Shown piece by piece: positions 25,915 through 33,574 of a stretch of DNA of 64,000 nt (position 1 is its first letter; each line of letters opens with the position of its first letter). Under the pieces are notes generated by a model that ran no database searches, was not told the origin of the DNA, and was given only the letters and a program-made list of their open reading frames with translations. The translations under genes were made by a program, and so were the position numbers. The DNA is from Kribbella solani (GTDB lineage: Bacteria; Actinomycetota; Actinomycetes; Propionibacteriales; Kribbellaceae). Location of the stretch: positions 7,688,001 through 7,752,000 of the forward strand of contig NZ_JACHNF010000001.1 of assembly GCF_014205295.1 (NCBI RefSeq). Direction: 5' to 3'.

Positions 25915-26876
25915 CCCGCATCGACATCCAGCTGACCCCGGACTACGCCGCCCGCGCCCTCCGCGACGACGTCCGCGCCGGCCTCTCCGCGGCCCCCAAA
26001 TGGCTCCCGCCCAAGTGGTTCTACGACGCGCGCGGCAGCGAACTCTTCGAAGAGATCACCCGCCTCCCCGAGTACTACCCGACCCGCGCCGAGCGCGAGA
26101 TCCTGCGCGCCCGCGCCGCCGAGATCGCCACCCTGACCGGCGCCCACACCCTGGTCGAGCTGGGTTCCGGTTCATCCGAGAAGACCCGTCTCCTGCTCGA
26201 TGGACTGCACGACCACGGCACGCTCACCAGCTTCGTACCCCTGGACGTCTCCGAGTCAGCACTAAGGGAAGCAGCCGACGCGATCAACGCCGACTACCCG
26301 ACTCTCGACGTCCACGGCGTGGTCGGCGACTTCACCGCGCACCTCGACAAACTCCCCGGCGACCCGCCGCGCCTGGTCGCGTTCCTCGGCGGCACGATCG
26401 GCAACCTGATCCCGGCCGAGCGCGAGGCGTTCTTCCACTCGATCCGCGACGTTCTCGAGCCGGGGGAGTGGTTGCTGCTCGGCACCGACCTGGTCAAGGA
26501 CCCGGCCACGCTGGTCGCGGCGTACGACGACGCGGCGGGCGTGACCGCCGAGTTCAACAAGAACGTGCTTCGGGTGATCAACCGCCAGCTCGGCGCGGAT
26601 TTCGACGTGGACGCGTTCGAACACGTCGCGGTCTGGGACGATGAGAATGAGTGGATCGAGATGCACCTGCGCGCCACCCGTGCGATGCAGGTACTGGTCC
26701 CCGAGATCCACCTGGACGTCACGCTCGCGGCGGGGGAGGAGATCAGTACGGAGATCTCCGCGAAGTTCCACCGCTCCGGCGTCGAGGCGGAGCTGGACAA
26801 AGCGGGCTTCACCGCGGCCGCGTGGCGGACCGACAGCGAAACCCGCTTCGCCTTGTCACTCTGGAAAGCCGTGTGA
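25911..26876 (+). CDS. egtD: L-histidine N-alpha-methyltransferase EgtD
   Basis: A 321-residue SAM-dependent methyltransferase that trimethylates histidine to hercynine. The segments PKWFYDARGSELFEEITRLPEYYPTRAE, VELGSGSSEKTRLLL, FLGGTIGNL and LLLGTDLVKDP are diagnostic. GTG 25911 overlaps the egtC stop. egtE, the final C-S lyase, is not in the operon and must be elsewhere or replaced by another PLP enzyme. Confidence 0.94.
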   Translation: MTRIDIQLTPDYAARALRDDVRAGLSAAPKWLPPKWFYDARGSELFEEITRLPEYYPTRAEREILRARAAEIATLTGAHTLVELGSGSSEKTRLLLDGLHDHGTLTSFVPLDVSESALREAADAINADYPTLDVHGVVGDFTAHLDKLPGDPPRLVAFLGGTIGNLIPAEREAFFHSIRDVLEPGEWLLLGTDLVKDPATLVAAYDDAAGVTAEFNKNVLRVINRQLGADFDVDAFEHVAVWDDENEWIEMHLRATRAMQVLVPEIHLDVTLAAGEEISTEISAKFHRSGVEAELDKAGFTAAAWRTDSETRFALSLWKAV

Positions 26877-26902
26877 AGTGCTGTGTGAAGGGTGGGTGAG
26901 GA

Positions 26903-28210
26903 TCAGCCGCCCTGCTTGATCAGCCCGTTGATCTTGTCGACGTACCCTGACAGCTCGCTGACCGGCTTCTTGCCAAGGAGAATCGGCTGATAGTCGGCCG
27001 TGGTCAGGTCACCGACCTGCTGCGCCCAGGTGGTGGTGAAGCGGACCCCGACCGTCTTCTCCGCGCCGAGGTCGGCCTTGACCGTGTCCACGACCGTCGG
27101 CTGCTGCGCCTTGGTGAGCGCGTCGAAGTAGCTCGCCTGCGCCGGCGTGTACGCGGGCGGCGCGACCGGCGACGCGGGCAGTACCGCGTCCCACACCTTC
27201 GTGTTGAGGTACTCGAGCACCTTGAACGTCGCGTCCTGGTCCTTGGTGTACTGCGGCGTGCAGATGCCGACCGAGTCGTACAGCGTGGTCGGCGTCTGCA
27301 CCTGCGGGAAGGGCGCGAACCCGTACTTGATCTTCGGCTTGTCGGTCTGGAACCCGGCGGCCAGCCACTGCCCGCCGAACGTCATCGGCACCTTGCCGGC
27401 CGCGAACAGCGACTGCACGTTCGCCGCGTCGTACCCGGGCGGTGCGACCGAGCCGTTCTTGATCGCGGTGACCAGCTTCTGGACGCCTTCCTGGTACTTG
27501 TCGTCCATCTCGGCCTTGGTCGGGTGGTTCACGTTGTCGGTGAACGGTGCGCCGCCGGCCGACACCGAGTACATGCTCATCGTGAACGGTCCGTCCGGCG
27601 AGGTGAGCTGGTCAGCGACCAGTCCGTACTTCGCACCGTTCTTGTTGGCCAGTTTGGCGGCAGCGGCGTACATGTCGTCCCAGGTCCAGCCGGCCTTCGG
27701 CAGCGGGACACCGGCCGCGGTGAACGCATCCGCGTTGTACCAGACGCCGTACGTGTTCATCAGCGACGGCAGACCGCCCATCTGACCGTCGGCGGTCTTC
27801 CAGTTGTCCATCGCGGACGGGACGAACTTGTCCGCCTTGAAGTCGCCGTTGCCGTTCTTGATCTTGTCGGCCCAGTCGACCAGCAGCCCCTGCGACGTGT
27901 ACTGCTGCTCGGTGTCGTTACCGCACCAGAACAGGTCGGGCAGCTTCTTCGCCTGAGTCAGCGACGCGAGCTTGTCACCGTACTGACCGCTCGGGGTGTC
28001 GAGCAGCTCGACCTTGATGTTGTCGTCCTTGAAGTCGGCCAGTGCCTTCTTGATCGCCGCGTTGGTGTCCGCCGACTCCCACGTCATCACCGTGACCGTG
28101 ACCGGCCCGCCGCCGGAGCCGCCCGAGCTGCCGGAGTCCGATCCGCCACACGCGGTTGCCACCAGCAACCCCGCGCAGACCAGCGCGGTGACGCCCAAAG
28201 TCCTCTTCAC
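26903..28210 (-). CDS. Sugar ABC transporter substrate-binding lipoprotein
   Basis: A 435-residue family-1 extracellular solute-binding protein. The lipobox ends at Cys21 (ATAC) and a Gly/Ser linker precedes the mature domain. KADKFVPSAMDNWKTADGQMGGLPSLMNTYGVWYNADAF is the usual hinge and ligand region. It is the last of three minus-strand genes (two permeases upstream) beneath a LacI-type operator. The sugar cannot be named. An ATPase is absent, as is common where a shared MsiK-type ATPase serves many importers. Confidence 0.87.
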   Translation of the reverse strand: MKRTLGVTALVCAGLLVATACGGSDSGSSGGSGGGPVTVTVMTWESADTNAAIKKALADFKDDNIKVELLDTPSGQYGDKLASLTQAKKLPDLFWCGNDTEQQYTSQGLLVDWADKIKNGNGDFKADKFVPSAMDNWKTADGQMGGLPSLMNTYGVWYNADAFTAAGVPLPKAGWTWDDMYAAAAKLANKNGAKYGLVADQLTSPDGPFTMSMYSVSAGGAPFTDNVNHPTKAEMDDKYQEGVQKLVTAIKNGSVAPPGYDAANVQSLFAAGKVPMTFGGQWLAAGFQTDKPKIKYGFAPFPQVQTPTTLYDSVGICTPQYTKDQDATFKVLEYLNTKVWDAVLPASPVAPPAYTPAQASYFDALTKAQQPTVVDTVKADLGAEKTVGVRFTTTWAQQVGDLTTADYQPILLGKKPVSELSGYVDKINGLIKQGG

Positions 28211-28222
28211 AACGGATCTCCT

Positions 28223-29134
28223 CTATTTCTGGTTCGTGCTGCCGAGAGCGCCGAGGCCCTGGATGAAGTAGCGCTGCGCGGCGAAGAAGATGATCAGCGG
28301 CGGCAGCATGTACAGCAGGTTGGTGGCCATGTAGTAGCTCCAGTCCGGCGTCTTCCCGGCGAACGGGGAGATGAACGCGGCCATTCCGACCGACAGCGGC
28401 CACTTGCCGGACGAGTACAGGTAGACCAGCGGGTTCAGGTAGTCGTTCCAGGACGCCTGGAAGGCGAGGATCGCCATCGTCAGCCAGGCCGGCCTGGTCA
28501 GCGGCAGCATCACCTGGGTGAAGATCCGGAAGTGCCCGGCGCCGTCGAGCTTGGCCGCTTCGTCGATCGAGTACGGGATGGCCAGGAAGTACTGCCGGGC
28601 CAGGAAGATGAACAACGGATTCCCACCGAGGAACGCCGGCACGATCAGCGGCAGCCAGGTGTCGTACCAGCCGATGCTCTTGTACAGCTGGAACAACGGG
28701 ATCAGACCGACCACGCCGGGCAACAGCATGCTGCCCACGAACAGGTAGAACCACAGCTTCCGGCCGGGAAAGCGCATCCGGGCCAGCGCGTACCCGGCCA
28801 TCATCGCGGTCATCACTCCACCGATCACGCTCAGACCGGTGATCAGGAACGAGTTCAGCAGCAGCCGGGGGAAGTGGATAGCCTTCGGGCCGTTGACGAA
28901 GTTGCTCCACTTCCACTCGCGGGGCAACAGCTTCGGTGGGATGTCGAACACCGCGGTGCCGCTCTTCAGGCCGATCGTGATCATCCACAGCAGTGGGACG
29001 ATCATCACGGCACCGACGAAGAGCGCGACCACGTACCAGGCGGTGGTCCCGATCACGCGCGGCTTCTTCTTCGCGGGACGCACGGCCTGGCTCGCGGGCG
29101 CCACCGGAGGAGCTTCAGTCGGAAGTGCTGTCAC
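28223..29134 (-). CDS. Carbohydrate ABC permease, MalG type
   Basis: A 303-residue permease with six predicted helices and the EAA loop EAAKLDGAGHFRIFTQVMLPL that docks the ATPase. The N-terminal 25 residues are Pro/Lys-rich and cytoplasmic. It overlaps the upstream MalF-type gene by 20 bp and precedes the binding protein by 12 bp. Confidence 0.87.
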   Translation of the reverse strand: MTALPTEAPPVAPASQAVRPAKKKPRVIGTTAWYVVALFVGAVMIVPLLWMITIGLKSGTAVFDIPPKLLPREWKWSNFVNGPKAIHFPRLLLNSFLITGLSVIGGVMTAMMAGYALARMRFPGRKLWFYLFVGSMLLPGVVGLIPLFQLYKSIGWYDTWLPLIVPAFLGGNPLFIFLARQYFLAIPYSIDEAAKLDGAGHFRIFTQVMLPLTRPAWLTMAILAFQASWNDYLNPLVYLYSSGKWPLSVGMAAFISPFAGKTPDWSYYMATNLLYMLPPLIIFFAAQRYFIQGLGALGSTNQK

Positions 29135-30095
29135 TGTACGTCCAGAGCGAGGAGAACTTCGCGGTCAGGGCAATCACGGCGATGATGATCACGAACAGCA
29201 CCCACACCTGCGCCGACGCGTACCCGAGCTGCGGGATCTTGCCGAGGGTGGGGAAGCCGTTGTTGTAGATCCCGAGCATCAGCACGTTCGTACTGAAGCC
29301 AGGTCCGCCGCCTCCGCCCGGGCTCAGGATCTTCGGCTGGTTGAACGTCTGCAGCGCGGCGGTGGTCTGCAGGATCACCTGCAGCAGCATGATCGGGCTG
29401 ATCATCGGCAACGTGATCCGGAAGAACACCGCGAACGGTCCGGCGCCGTCCACCTTGGCGGCCTCGTACAGTTCGGTCGGGACCGCCTGCAGCCCGGCCA
29501 GGAAGATGATCATCGTGCTGCCGACACCCCACAGCATCACCAGGACGATGGACGGCATCGCCATCTTCGGGCTCTGCAACCACAGGCTGGTGGGTAGTCC
29601 GAGCCGGTCCAGGACCGTGTTCAGCAGGCCGACCTGCGGGTCCAGGATGAACTTCCAGAGCGTGATGGTGGCGACCGCCGGAAGCACGACCGGCAGGTAC
29701 GCGAGCGTGCGGACGAGGCGTACGCCCGCGAAGCGCTGGTTGCAGAACATCGCCAGGGCGAGACCGAGGACCAACGACAACGGGACGTAGAGCACTACCA
29801 GGTACCCGGTCGCGCGCAGCGCCGGCCAGAACGAGGGATCGGTCGTGAACAGGCGGCGGAAGTTGCCGAGGCCAACGAAAACCGGGTCGGTCAGCCCGTT
29901 GTACTTGGTCAGCGAAAGATAGAACGACCGGATCAGCGGGTAGCCGACGAAGACGAAGAAGCCGATCATCGCGGGCGCGATGAACAGATACGCCGCTTTG
30001 ACGTCGGAGCCGGCGTTCCGGCTCATCCCACCGCGTCCGTGACTTCCCCGGCGGCGCGCCCGGGGAGCGGATCGGCCCGCTCGGACAGTGCTCAT
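29115..30095 (-). CDS. Carbohydrate ABC permease, MalF type
   Basis: A 326-residue permease with an Arg-rich cytoplasmic N terminus, six predicted helices and the EAA loop EAAKVDGAGPFAVFFRITLPM. ATG 30095 is chosen; a TTG at 30146 in the same frame lies inside the operator. This start has little Shine-Dalgarno of its own. It overlaps the stop of an eight-codon ORF (30092-30118) that has a strong ribosome-binding site, so it may be translated by coupling. It is the first structural gene of the importer operon. Confidence 0.82.
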   Translation of the reverse strand: MSTVRAGRSAPRARRRGSHGRGGMSRNAGSDVKAAYLFIAPAMIGFFVFVGYPLIRSFYLSLTKYNGLTDPVFVGLGNFRRLFTTDPSFWPALRATGYLVVLYVPLSLVLGLALAMFCNQRFAGVRLVRTLAYLPVVLPAVATITLWKFILDPQVGLLNTVLDRLGLPTSLWLQSPKMAMPSIVLVMLWGVGSTMIIFLAGLQAVPTELYEAAKVDGAGPFAVFFRITLPMISPIMLLQVILQTTAALQTFNQPKILSPGGGGGPGFSTNVLMLGIYNNGFPTLGKIPQLGYASAQVWVLFVIIIAVIALTAKFSSLWTYSDSTSD

Positions 30096-30118
30096 CGGCG
30101 GCTCGGGCAGATACTCAT
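30092..30118 (-). CDS. Possible eight-codon upstream ORF (MSICPSRR) coupled to the MalF-type gene
   Basis: Reading the minus strand, an AGGAGG site (near 30122-30127) is followed four bases later by an ATG at 30118. The frame closes after eight codons with a TGA overlapping the permease ATG as ATGA. It could be a coupling leader peptide or a coincidence. Confidence 0.3.
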   Translation of the reverse strand: MSICPSRR

Positions 30119-30135
30119 CCGGCCTCCTGGACGGT

Positions 30136-30153
30136 AACGTTTCCAACGTTTTA
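30136..30153. promoter_or_regulatory. Putative LacI-family operator (repeated AACGTTT)
   Basis: AACGTTTCC and AACGTTTTA stand in direct repeat at 30136-30144 and 30145-30153 in the divergent gap. They match half of the actinobacterial LacI-type consensus GGAAACGTTTCC. The site lies upstream of the importer start and ahead of the lacI-type gene. Confidence 0.5.
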
Positions 30154-30196
30154 CTGTTGGGTGACGATGCCGTGTCCCGAAAAGGAAGTCAACCCC

Positions 30197-31267
30197 GTGT
30201 CCGAAACGTTTCCAAGCAAGGCCGCCGAGCATCCCCGGCCGACGATGATCGATGTCGCTCGCCGGGCCGGCGTCGGGCTCGGCACGGTGTCGCGGGTGGT
30301 GAACGGCGGGCACGGCGTCCGGGACGAGACCGCGCGGCGGGTCCGGGCGGCGATCGACGAGCTCGGGTTCCAGCGCAACGAGGTGGCCCGGGCGCTCCGG
30401 CCGGGGAAGAAGTCGACCAGCCTGGCGCTGGTGCTCGGCGACCTGACCAACCCGTTCTACGCTAGCATCGCGAAGGCGTCGCTCGAGGTGGCCGGCCAGT
30501 CCGGGTACGCGGTTGTGCTCGGCAGCGTCGACGAGGACCCGGAGGGTGAGAAGCGCGCCATCCAGGAGCTCGTCAGCCGGCAGGTGGCCGGGTTGATGAT
30601 CGTGCCCGACCAAGGCGATCACGCGTTCCTGCAGGGCGCCGGTGTGCCGGTGGTGTTCGTCGACCGGCCGGCGACCGGGATCGACGCGGACATCGTGATG
30701 ATCGACAACGAAGGCGGCGGCCGGATCGCCGCGGAGCATCTGCTGGCGCAGGGGCATCGGCGGATCGCGATCCTGCTCGCGCCGTCGTACTACACGATCG
30801 GCCGCCGGTTGCGTGGGTTCCGGCGCGCGCACCGGGCCGCGGGGGTCGAGGTGGACGAGACGCTGGTCGTGCAGTTGCCCGAGGGCAACGCGGAGGCGGC
30901 CGAGAAGGCGACCCGTGAGGTGATGCTGCGGGCCGACGCGCCGACCGCGATCTTCGCCTCGACCAACTTCCTCGCCGAGGGGGTGCTGCGGGCCCTGGGT
31001 GTACTGCGGGCGCTGGGCGAGCTCGGTCAGGAGCCGGCCGTGGTCGGGTTCGACGACTTCCGGCTGGCCGACATGCTGCCGACGCCGGTCACGGTGGTTG
31101 CCTCCGACACCGCAGAGCTCGGCCGCAGCGCGGCCCGGCTACTGCTCGACCGTGCTTCCGGCACGGACACCCGCCCACCACAGCGAATCGTGCTCCCATG
31201 CGCACTCATCGAGCGCGGCTCCGGCGAACGCCCACCGGGTTCTGCTGCCGACAGAACAACTGGCTGA
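30197..31267 (+). CDS. LacI-family transcriptional regulator
   Basis: A 356-residue repressor: N-terminal helix-turn-helix with MIDVARRAGVGLGTVSRVVNG (about residues 17-37), then the sugar-binding core (ALVLGDLTNPFYASIAKA, AEHLLAQGHRRIAILL, VVGFDDFRLADML). GTG 30197 follows AAAGGA by about ten bases; a GTG at 30161 is also in frame. It is divergent from the sugar importer and probably represses it until the sugar binds. A near-duplicate LRALGVLRALGELG sits in the C-terminal lobe. The last codons lie inside one copy of a 23-bp repeat. Confidence 0.88.
   Translation: MSETFPSKAAEHPRPTMIDVARRAGVGLGTVSRVVNGGHGVRDETARRVRAAIDELGFQRNEVARALRPGKKSTSLALVLGDLTNPFYASIAKASLEVAGQSGYAVVLGSVDEDPEGEKRAIQELVSRQVAGLMIVPDQGDHAFLQGAGVPVVFVDRPATGIDADIVMIDNEGGGRIAAEHLLAQGHRRIAILLAPSYYTIGRRLRGFRRAHRAAGVEVDETLVVQLPEGNAEAAEKATREVMLRADAPTAIFASTNFLAEGVLRALGVLRALGELGQEPAVVGFDDFRLADMLPTPVTVVASDTAELGRSAARLLLDRASGTDTRPPQRIVLPCALIERGSGERPPGSAADRTTG
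30203..30212. promoter_or_regulatory. Palindrome GAAACGTTTC within the first codons of the LacI-type gene
   Basis: A perfect 10-bp palindrome, six bases after the chosen GTG (30197), likely a second operator giving autoregulation. Its core is shared with the repeats at 30136-30153. Confidence 0.45.
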
Positions 31268-31303
31268 CGAGCGGCGACTGCCGGGTTCTGCTGCCGACAG
31301 AAC
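31235..31303 (+). repeat. Two copies of a 23-bp repeat, each with an internal inverted repeat
   Basis: An identical 23-bp sequence occurs at 31235-31257 and 31281-31303. It contains GTTCTG and CAGAAC arms around seven bases, so each copy can form a small hairpin. Copy one overlaps the 3' end of the LacI-type coding sequence; copy two lies upstream of the hydrolase promoter. Confidence 0.6.
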
Positions 31304-31330
31304 TGGTGGATTACGTGTGGGTGGGGTGAC

Positions 31331-31336
31331 TAGGTT
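31331..31336 (+). promoter_or_regulatory. -10 element TAGGTT of a leaderless promoter
   Basis: TAGGTT is followed by six bases and the GTG at 31343. Confidence 0.5.
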
Positions 31337-31342
31337 CGCCTT

Positions 31343-32065
31343 GTGTACTACGAATCCTTCGGTAGCGGCAGTCCGATCTTCTTCTTGCCTGGCTGGGGCG
31401 GCGACGCGGGTGAGGGTCGCGACCTGCACGAACCGTTCTTCGGGCAACGGCCCGGCTGGCGGCGGGTCTATGTCGACCCGCCCGGCACCGGCAAGTCCCC
31501 GGCGATCCCGTCGATCACCGACCAGGACGGCATGCTCGCGTCGATCATCGAGCTGATCGACGAGCTGGCAGGCGACGAGCCGTTCACCCTCGCCGGTACA
31601 TCGGCCGGCGCCCTGCACGCCCGCGGGATCGTCCGGCGTGACCCGGACCGGGTCCGCGGACTGTTGCTCCGGGTCCCCGGCATCATCGTGGACCGAACCC
31701 GGCGCACGCTGCCGAAGGAAGGTCCGGCCGAGACCGAAGCATTGCGCGCCAAACAACACGCGTACTACGACGTCGCCGAGGCACGGGCCGACCTCGATTT
31801 CCTCGGCCGCATCCAGGCCGACGTGACGAAGTACGCGCTGCGGGACGACCCCGCGATCCACTTCGAACGGCCGACTCTGATCGTGACCGGTCGCCGCGAC
31901 CACATTGCCGGGTACGCCGATGCGTGGCCGCTCCTGGACGACTACCCGCGGGCGACGTACGCGGCGCTGGACAGCGAAGGCCATGAGCTTCCGGTGCGGT
32001 CGACCGCGTTGTACCGGGCCCTGGTGACGGACTGGCTGGACCGGGTCGAGCACCCGGACGCGTGA
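31343..32065 (+). CDS. Alpha/beta-fold hydrolase
   Basis: A 240-residue single-domain hydrolase. The oxyanion-hole strand FFLPGWGGD, the nucleophile elbow GTSAG with Ser87, an acidic residue in TGRRDHIAG and the C-terminal His in SEGHELP complete the catalytic triad. The closest general type is the proline-iminopeptidase/haloperoxidase-like group, but the substrate is unknown. It has its own leaderless promoter. It ends in the loop of a strong hairpin. Confidence 0.8.
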   Translation: MYYESFGSGSPIFFLPGWGGDAGEGRDLHEPFFGQRPGWRRVYVDPPGTGKSPAIPSITDQDGMLASIIELIDELAGDEPFTLAGTSAGALHARGIVRRDPDRVRGLLLRVPGIIVDRTRRTLPKEGPAETEALRAKQHAYYDVAEARADLDFLGRIQADVTKYALRDDPAIHFERPTLIVTGRRDHIAGYADAWPLLDDYPRATYAALDSEGHELPVRSTALYRALVTDWLDRVEHPDA

Positions 32066-32090
32066 GGGGCGGACGCGCGTCCGGGTGCTC
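32048..32090. terminator. Bidirectional terminator with 15-bp perfect stem
   Basis: Arms 32048-32062 and 32076-32090 are exact reverse complements; the 13-base loop contains the hydrolase stop codon (32063-32065). It lies between two convergent genes and can serve both. Confidence 0.65.
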
Positions 32091-32104
32091 GCATTCAGGT
32101 GGGG

Positions 32105-32800
32105 TCAGAAATTCGGCCAGGCCCAGCCGCGGTAGTTGGAGAAGTACGGGAGCTTGGCGAGGCCGATCTTGCCGTTGACGCTGGTGGCCCAGAAGTACCC
32201 GTCACCGCGGGCCACGCCGACATGGCCGTACGGTGCCGCGAGGTCCCAGAAGACCAGAGCGCCCTTGGGTGGGTTCAGGTCGCCGACATGCGCGACGCCG
32301 CGGGCGACGGCATCGTTCCAGTCCGCGGTCGCGGAGGCCCAGATCGCGGTCTTGCCGTACGAGTTCTCGGCGGCCATCTCGCAGTACCCCTGGTACGCGG
32401 TCGAGCCGTTGCGCGCGGCGTACCAGTTGATGGCGGCGTCGGCGCGTGGGTTGTTGGTGCAGAGCGGCGCGATCAGGCCGGAACTACCGGTGTTGACGTA
32501 CGAGTCGGTGATGAAGCCCTTGCCTGGGATGTGGTCCCAGATCAGGCTCCGGCCGTACTTGCCGGTGACCGGTTCGCCGTAGATCTGACAGTCGATTTCG
32601 ACCGGTCCGTTCGGCTGGTTGCCGACCGTGGCGAAGCTGGTCGCGTTACCGGATCGGATCGCGACGCCGGTACCGCTGTCGGTGACGACGGTTCCGGTGG
32701 CGGCACTGGCCGGGAGGACGCCGGTCCCGAGAACGGCGGTTCCTCCGAGCAGTGCGGTGAGGGTGAGACGGGCGGTGATGCGCATGAGGGCGGTACGCAT
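32105..32800 (-). CDS. Secreted SH3-like plus CHAP/NlpC-like Cys-His protein
   Basis: A 231-residue exported protein. A signal peptide ends near ASA (residue 33), an SH3-like domain spans about 35-112, and a C-terminal Cys/His domain spans about 118-231. Cys140 (YQGYC), His193 (YGHVG) and a following Asn (TSVNG) are arranged as in CHAP and NlpC/P60 amidases and peptidases. It is a paralogue of the next gene, with long identical stretches (NGSTAYQGYC, GDLNPP, GDGYFWATSVNG). AAGGGGAG precedes ATG 32800. It may cut peptidoglycan, but the active site is only inferred by pattern. Confidence 0.7.
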   Translation of the reverse strand: MRTALMRITARLTLTALLGGTAVLGTGVLPASAATGTVVTDSGTGVAIRSGNATSFATVGNQPNGPVEIDCQIYGEPVTGKYGRSLIWDHIPGKGFITDSYVNTGSSGLIAPLCTNNPRADAAINWYAARNGSTAYQGYCEMAAENSYGKTAIWASATADWNDAVARGVAHVGDLNPPKGALVFWDLAAPYGHVGVARGDGYFWATSVNGKIGLAKLPYFSNYRGWAWPNF

Positions 32801-32838
32801 GGTTGTGCTCCCCTTCTGGAGTTGTCCTCGCAGGGAAC

Positions 32839-32872
32839 CAGAAAGTGAAACTGTTGTCGCAGTACGCAACGG
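32839..32872 (-). promoter_or_regulatory. Conserved upstream element, copy 1
   Basis: A 34-bp block matches 33481-33514 at about 27 of 34 positions, including TTGTCGCAGT and GCAACGG on the plus strand. It lies 39-72 bp upstream of the SH3-CHAP gene and is likely a promoter or operator shared by the two paralogues. Confidence 0.5.
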
Positions 32873-32908
32873 GCGGCGCCCGGTGGCCGGCCGGGCGCCG
32901 CTCGCGGC

Positions 32909-33406
32909 TCAGAAGTTCGGCTGCGCCCAGCCGAGGTAGTTGCTGAACCACGGCAGCCGCTGCTTGCCGATCGCGCCGTTGACGCTGGTGGCCCAGAAGT
33001 AGCCGTCACCGGTGGCGATGCCGACGTGGCCGTACGAGCTGATGTTCCAGAACACCAGCGCGCCGCGCGGCGGGTTCAGGTCGCCGCGGTGGGCGGCGCC
33101 CCGGTTGACGGCGTCGTTCCAGTTGGCGATGGCCGACGCGTAGATGCCGGTCGTGCCGTAGGCGTTCTCGACGGCCTTCTCGCAGTACCCCTGGTACGCG
33201 GTGGAGCCGTTGCGGTTGGCGAACCAGGCGATCGCGTTGTCGGCGCGCGACTGCGTGCCGTACACGCTGCTGCTGGTCGAGGCCGGCGCCGGGGCGGGCG
33301 CGGCTTGGGCGGAGCTGGTGGTCAGGGCGGCGCCACCGAGCGCCAGCGCGCCGAGGGCGGCGGTGGCGGTCAGGCGGGCCAGCGACCGGGAAAGGGAGGG
33401 CATCAT
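32909..33406 (-). CDS. Secreted CHAP/NlpC-like Cys-His protein (paralogue lacking SH3)
   Basis: A 165-residue exported protein: signal peptide to about AQA (residue 35), a short Ala/Pro/Ser linker, then the same Cys/His domain as the neighbour, with Cys75, His127 and Asn143. It lacks the SH3-like region. GAAAGG precedes ATG 33406 by eight bases. The gene sits between its paralogue and a divergent XRE regulator. It could be a small cell-wall hydrolase or an effector-like enzyme; no immunity gene is obvious. Confidence 0.7.
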   Translation of the reverse strand: MMPSLSRSLARLTATAALGALALGGAALTTSSAQAAPAPAPASTSSSVYGTQSRADNAIAWFANRNGSTAYQGYCEKAVENAYGTTGIYASAIANWNDAVNRGAAHRGDLNPPRGALVFWNISSYGHVGIATGDGYFWATSVNGAIGKQRLPWFSNYLGWAQPNF

Positions 33407-33480
33407 TTTGTTGCCTTTCGCTCTCAACTGCAGTGGGCGACGGCTGCTCTCTTGGAGAAGCAGCCCTGTGTGAAGAGAAT

Positions 33481-33514
33481 CAGAGAGTGATTGCCTTGTC
33501 GCAGTGGGCAACGG
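33481..33514 (-). promoter_or_regulatory. Conserved upstream element, copy 2
   Basis: The counterpart of the 32839-32872 block, 75-108 bp upstream of the second CHAP-like gene and 61 bp from the start of the divergent XRE-NBR1 regulator. That regulator is the obvious candidate to bind it. Confidence 0.5.
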
Positions 33515-33574
33515 AAGATGATCACTGCGATTTGGTATTTTGTGTAGATAAGTGACGGCAGACTGGAGAGTGCC

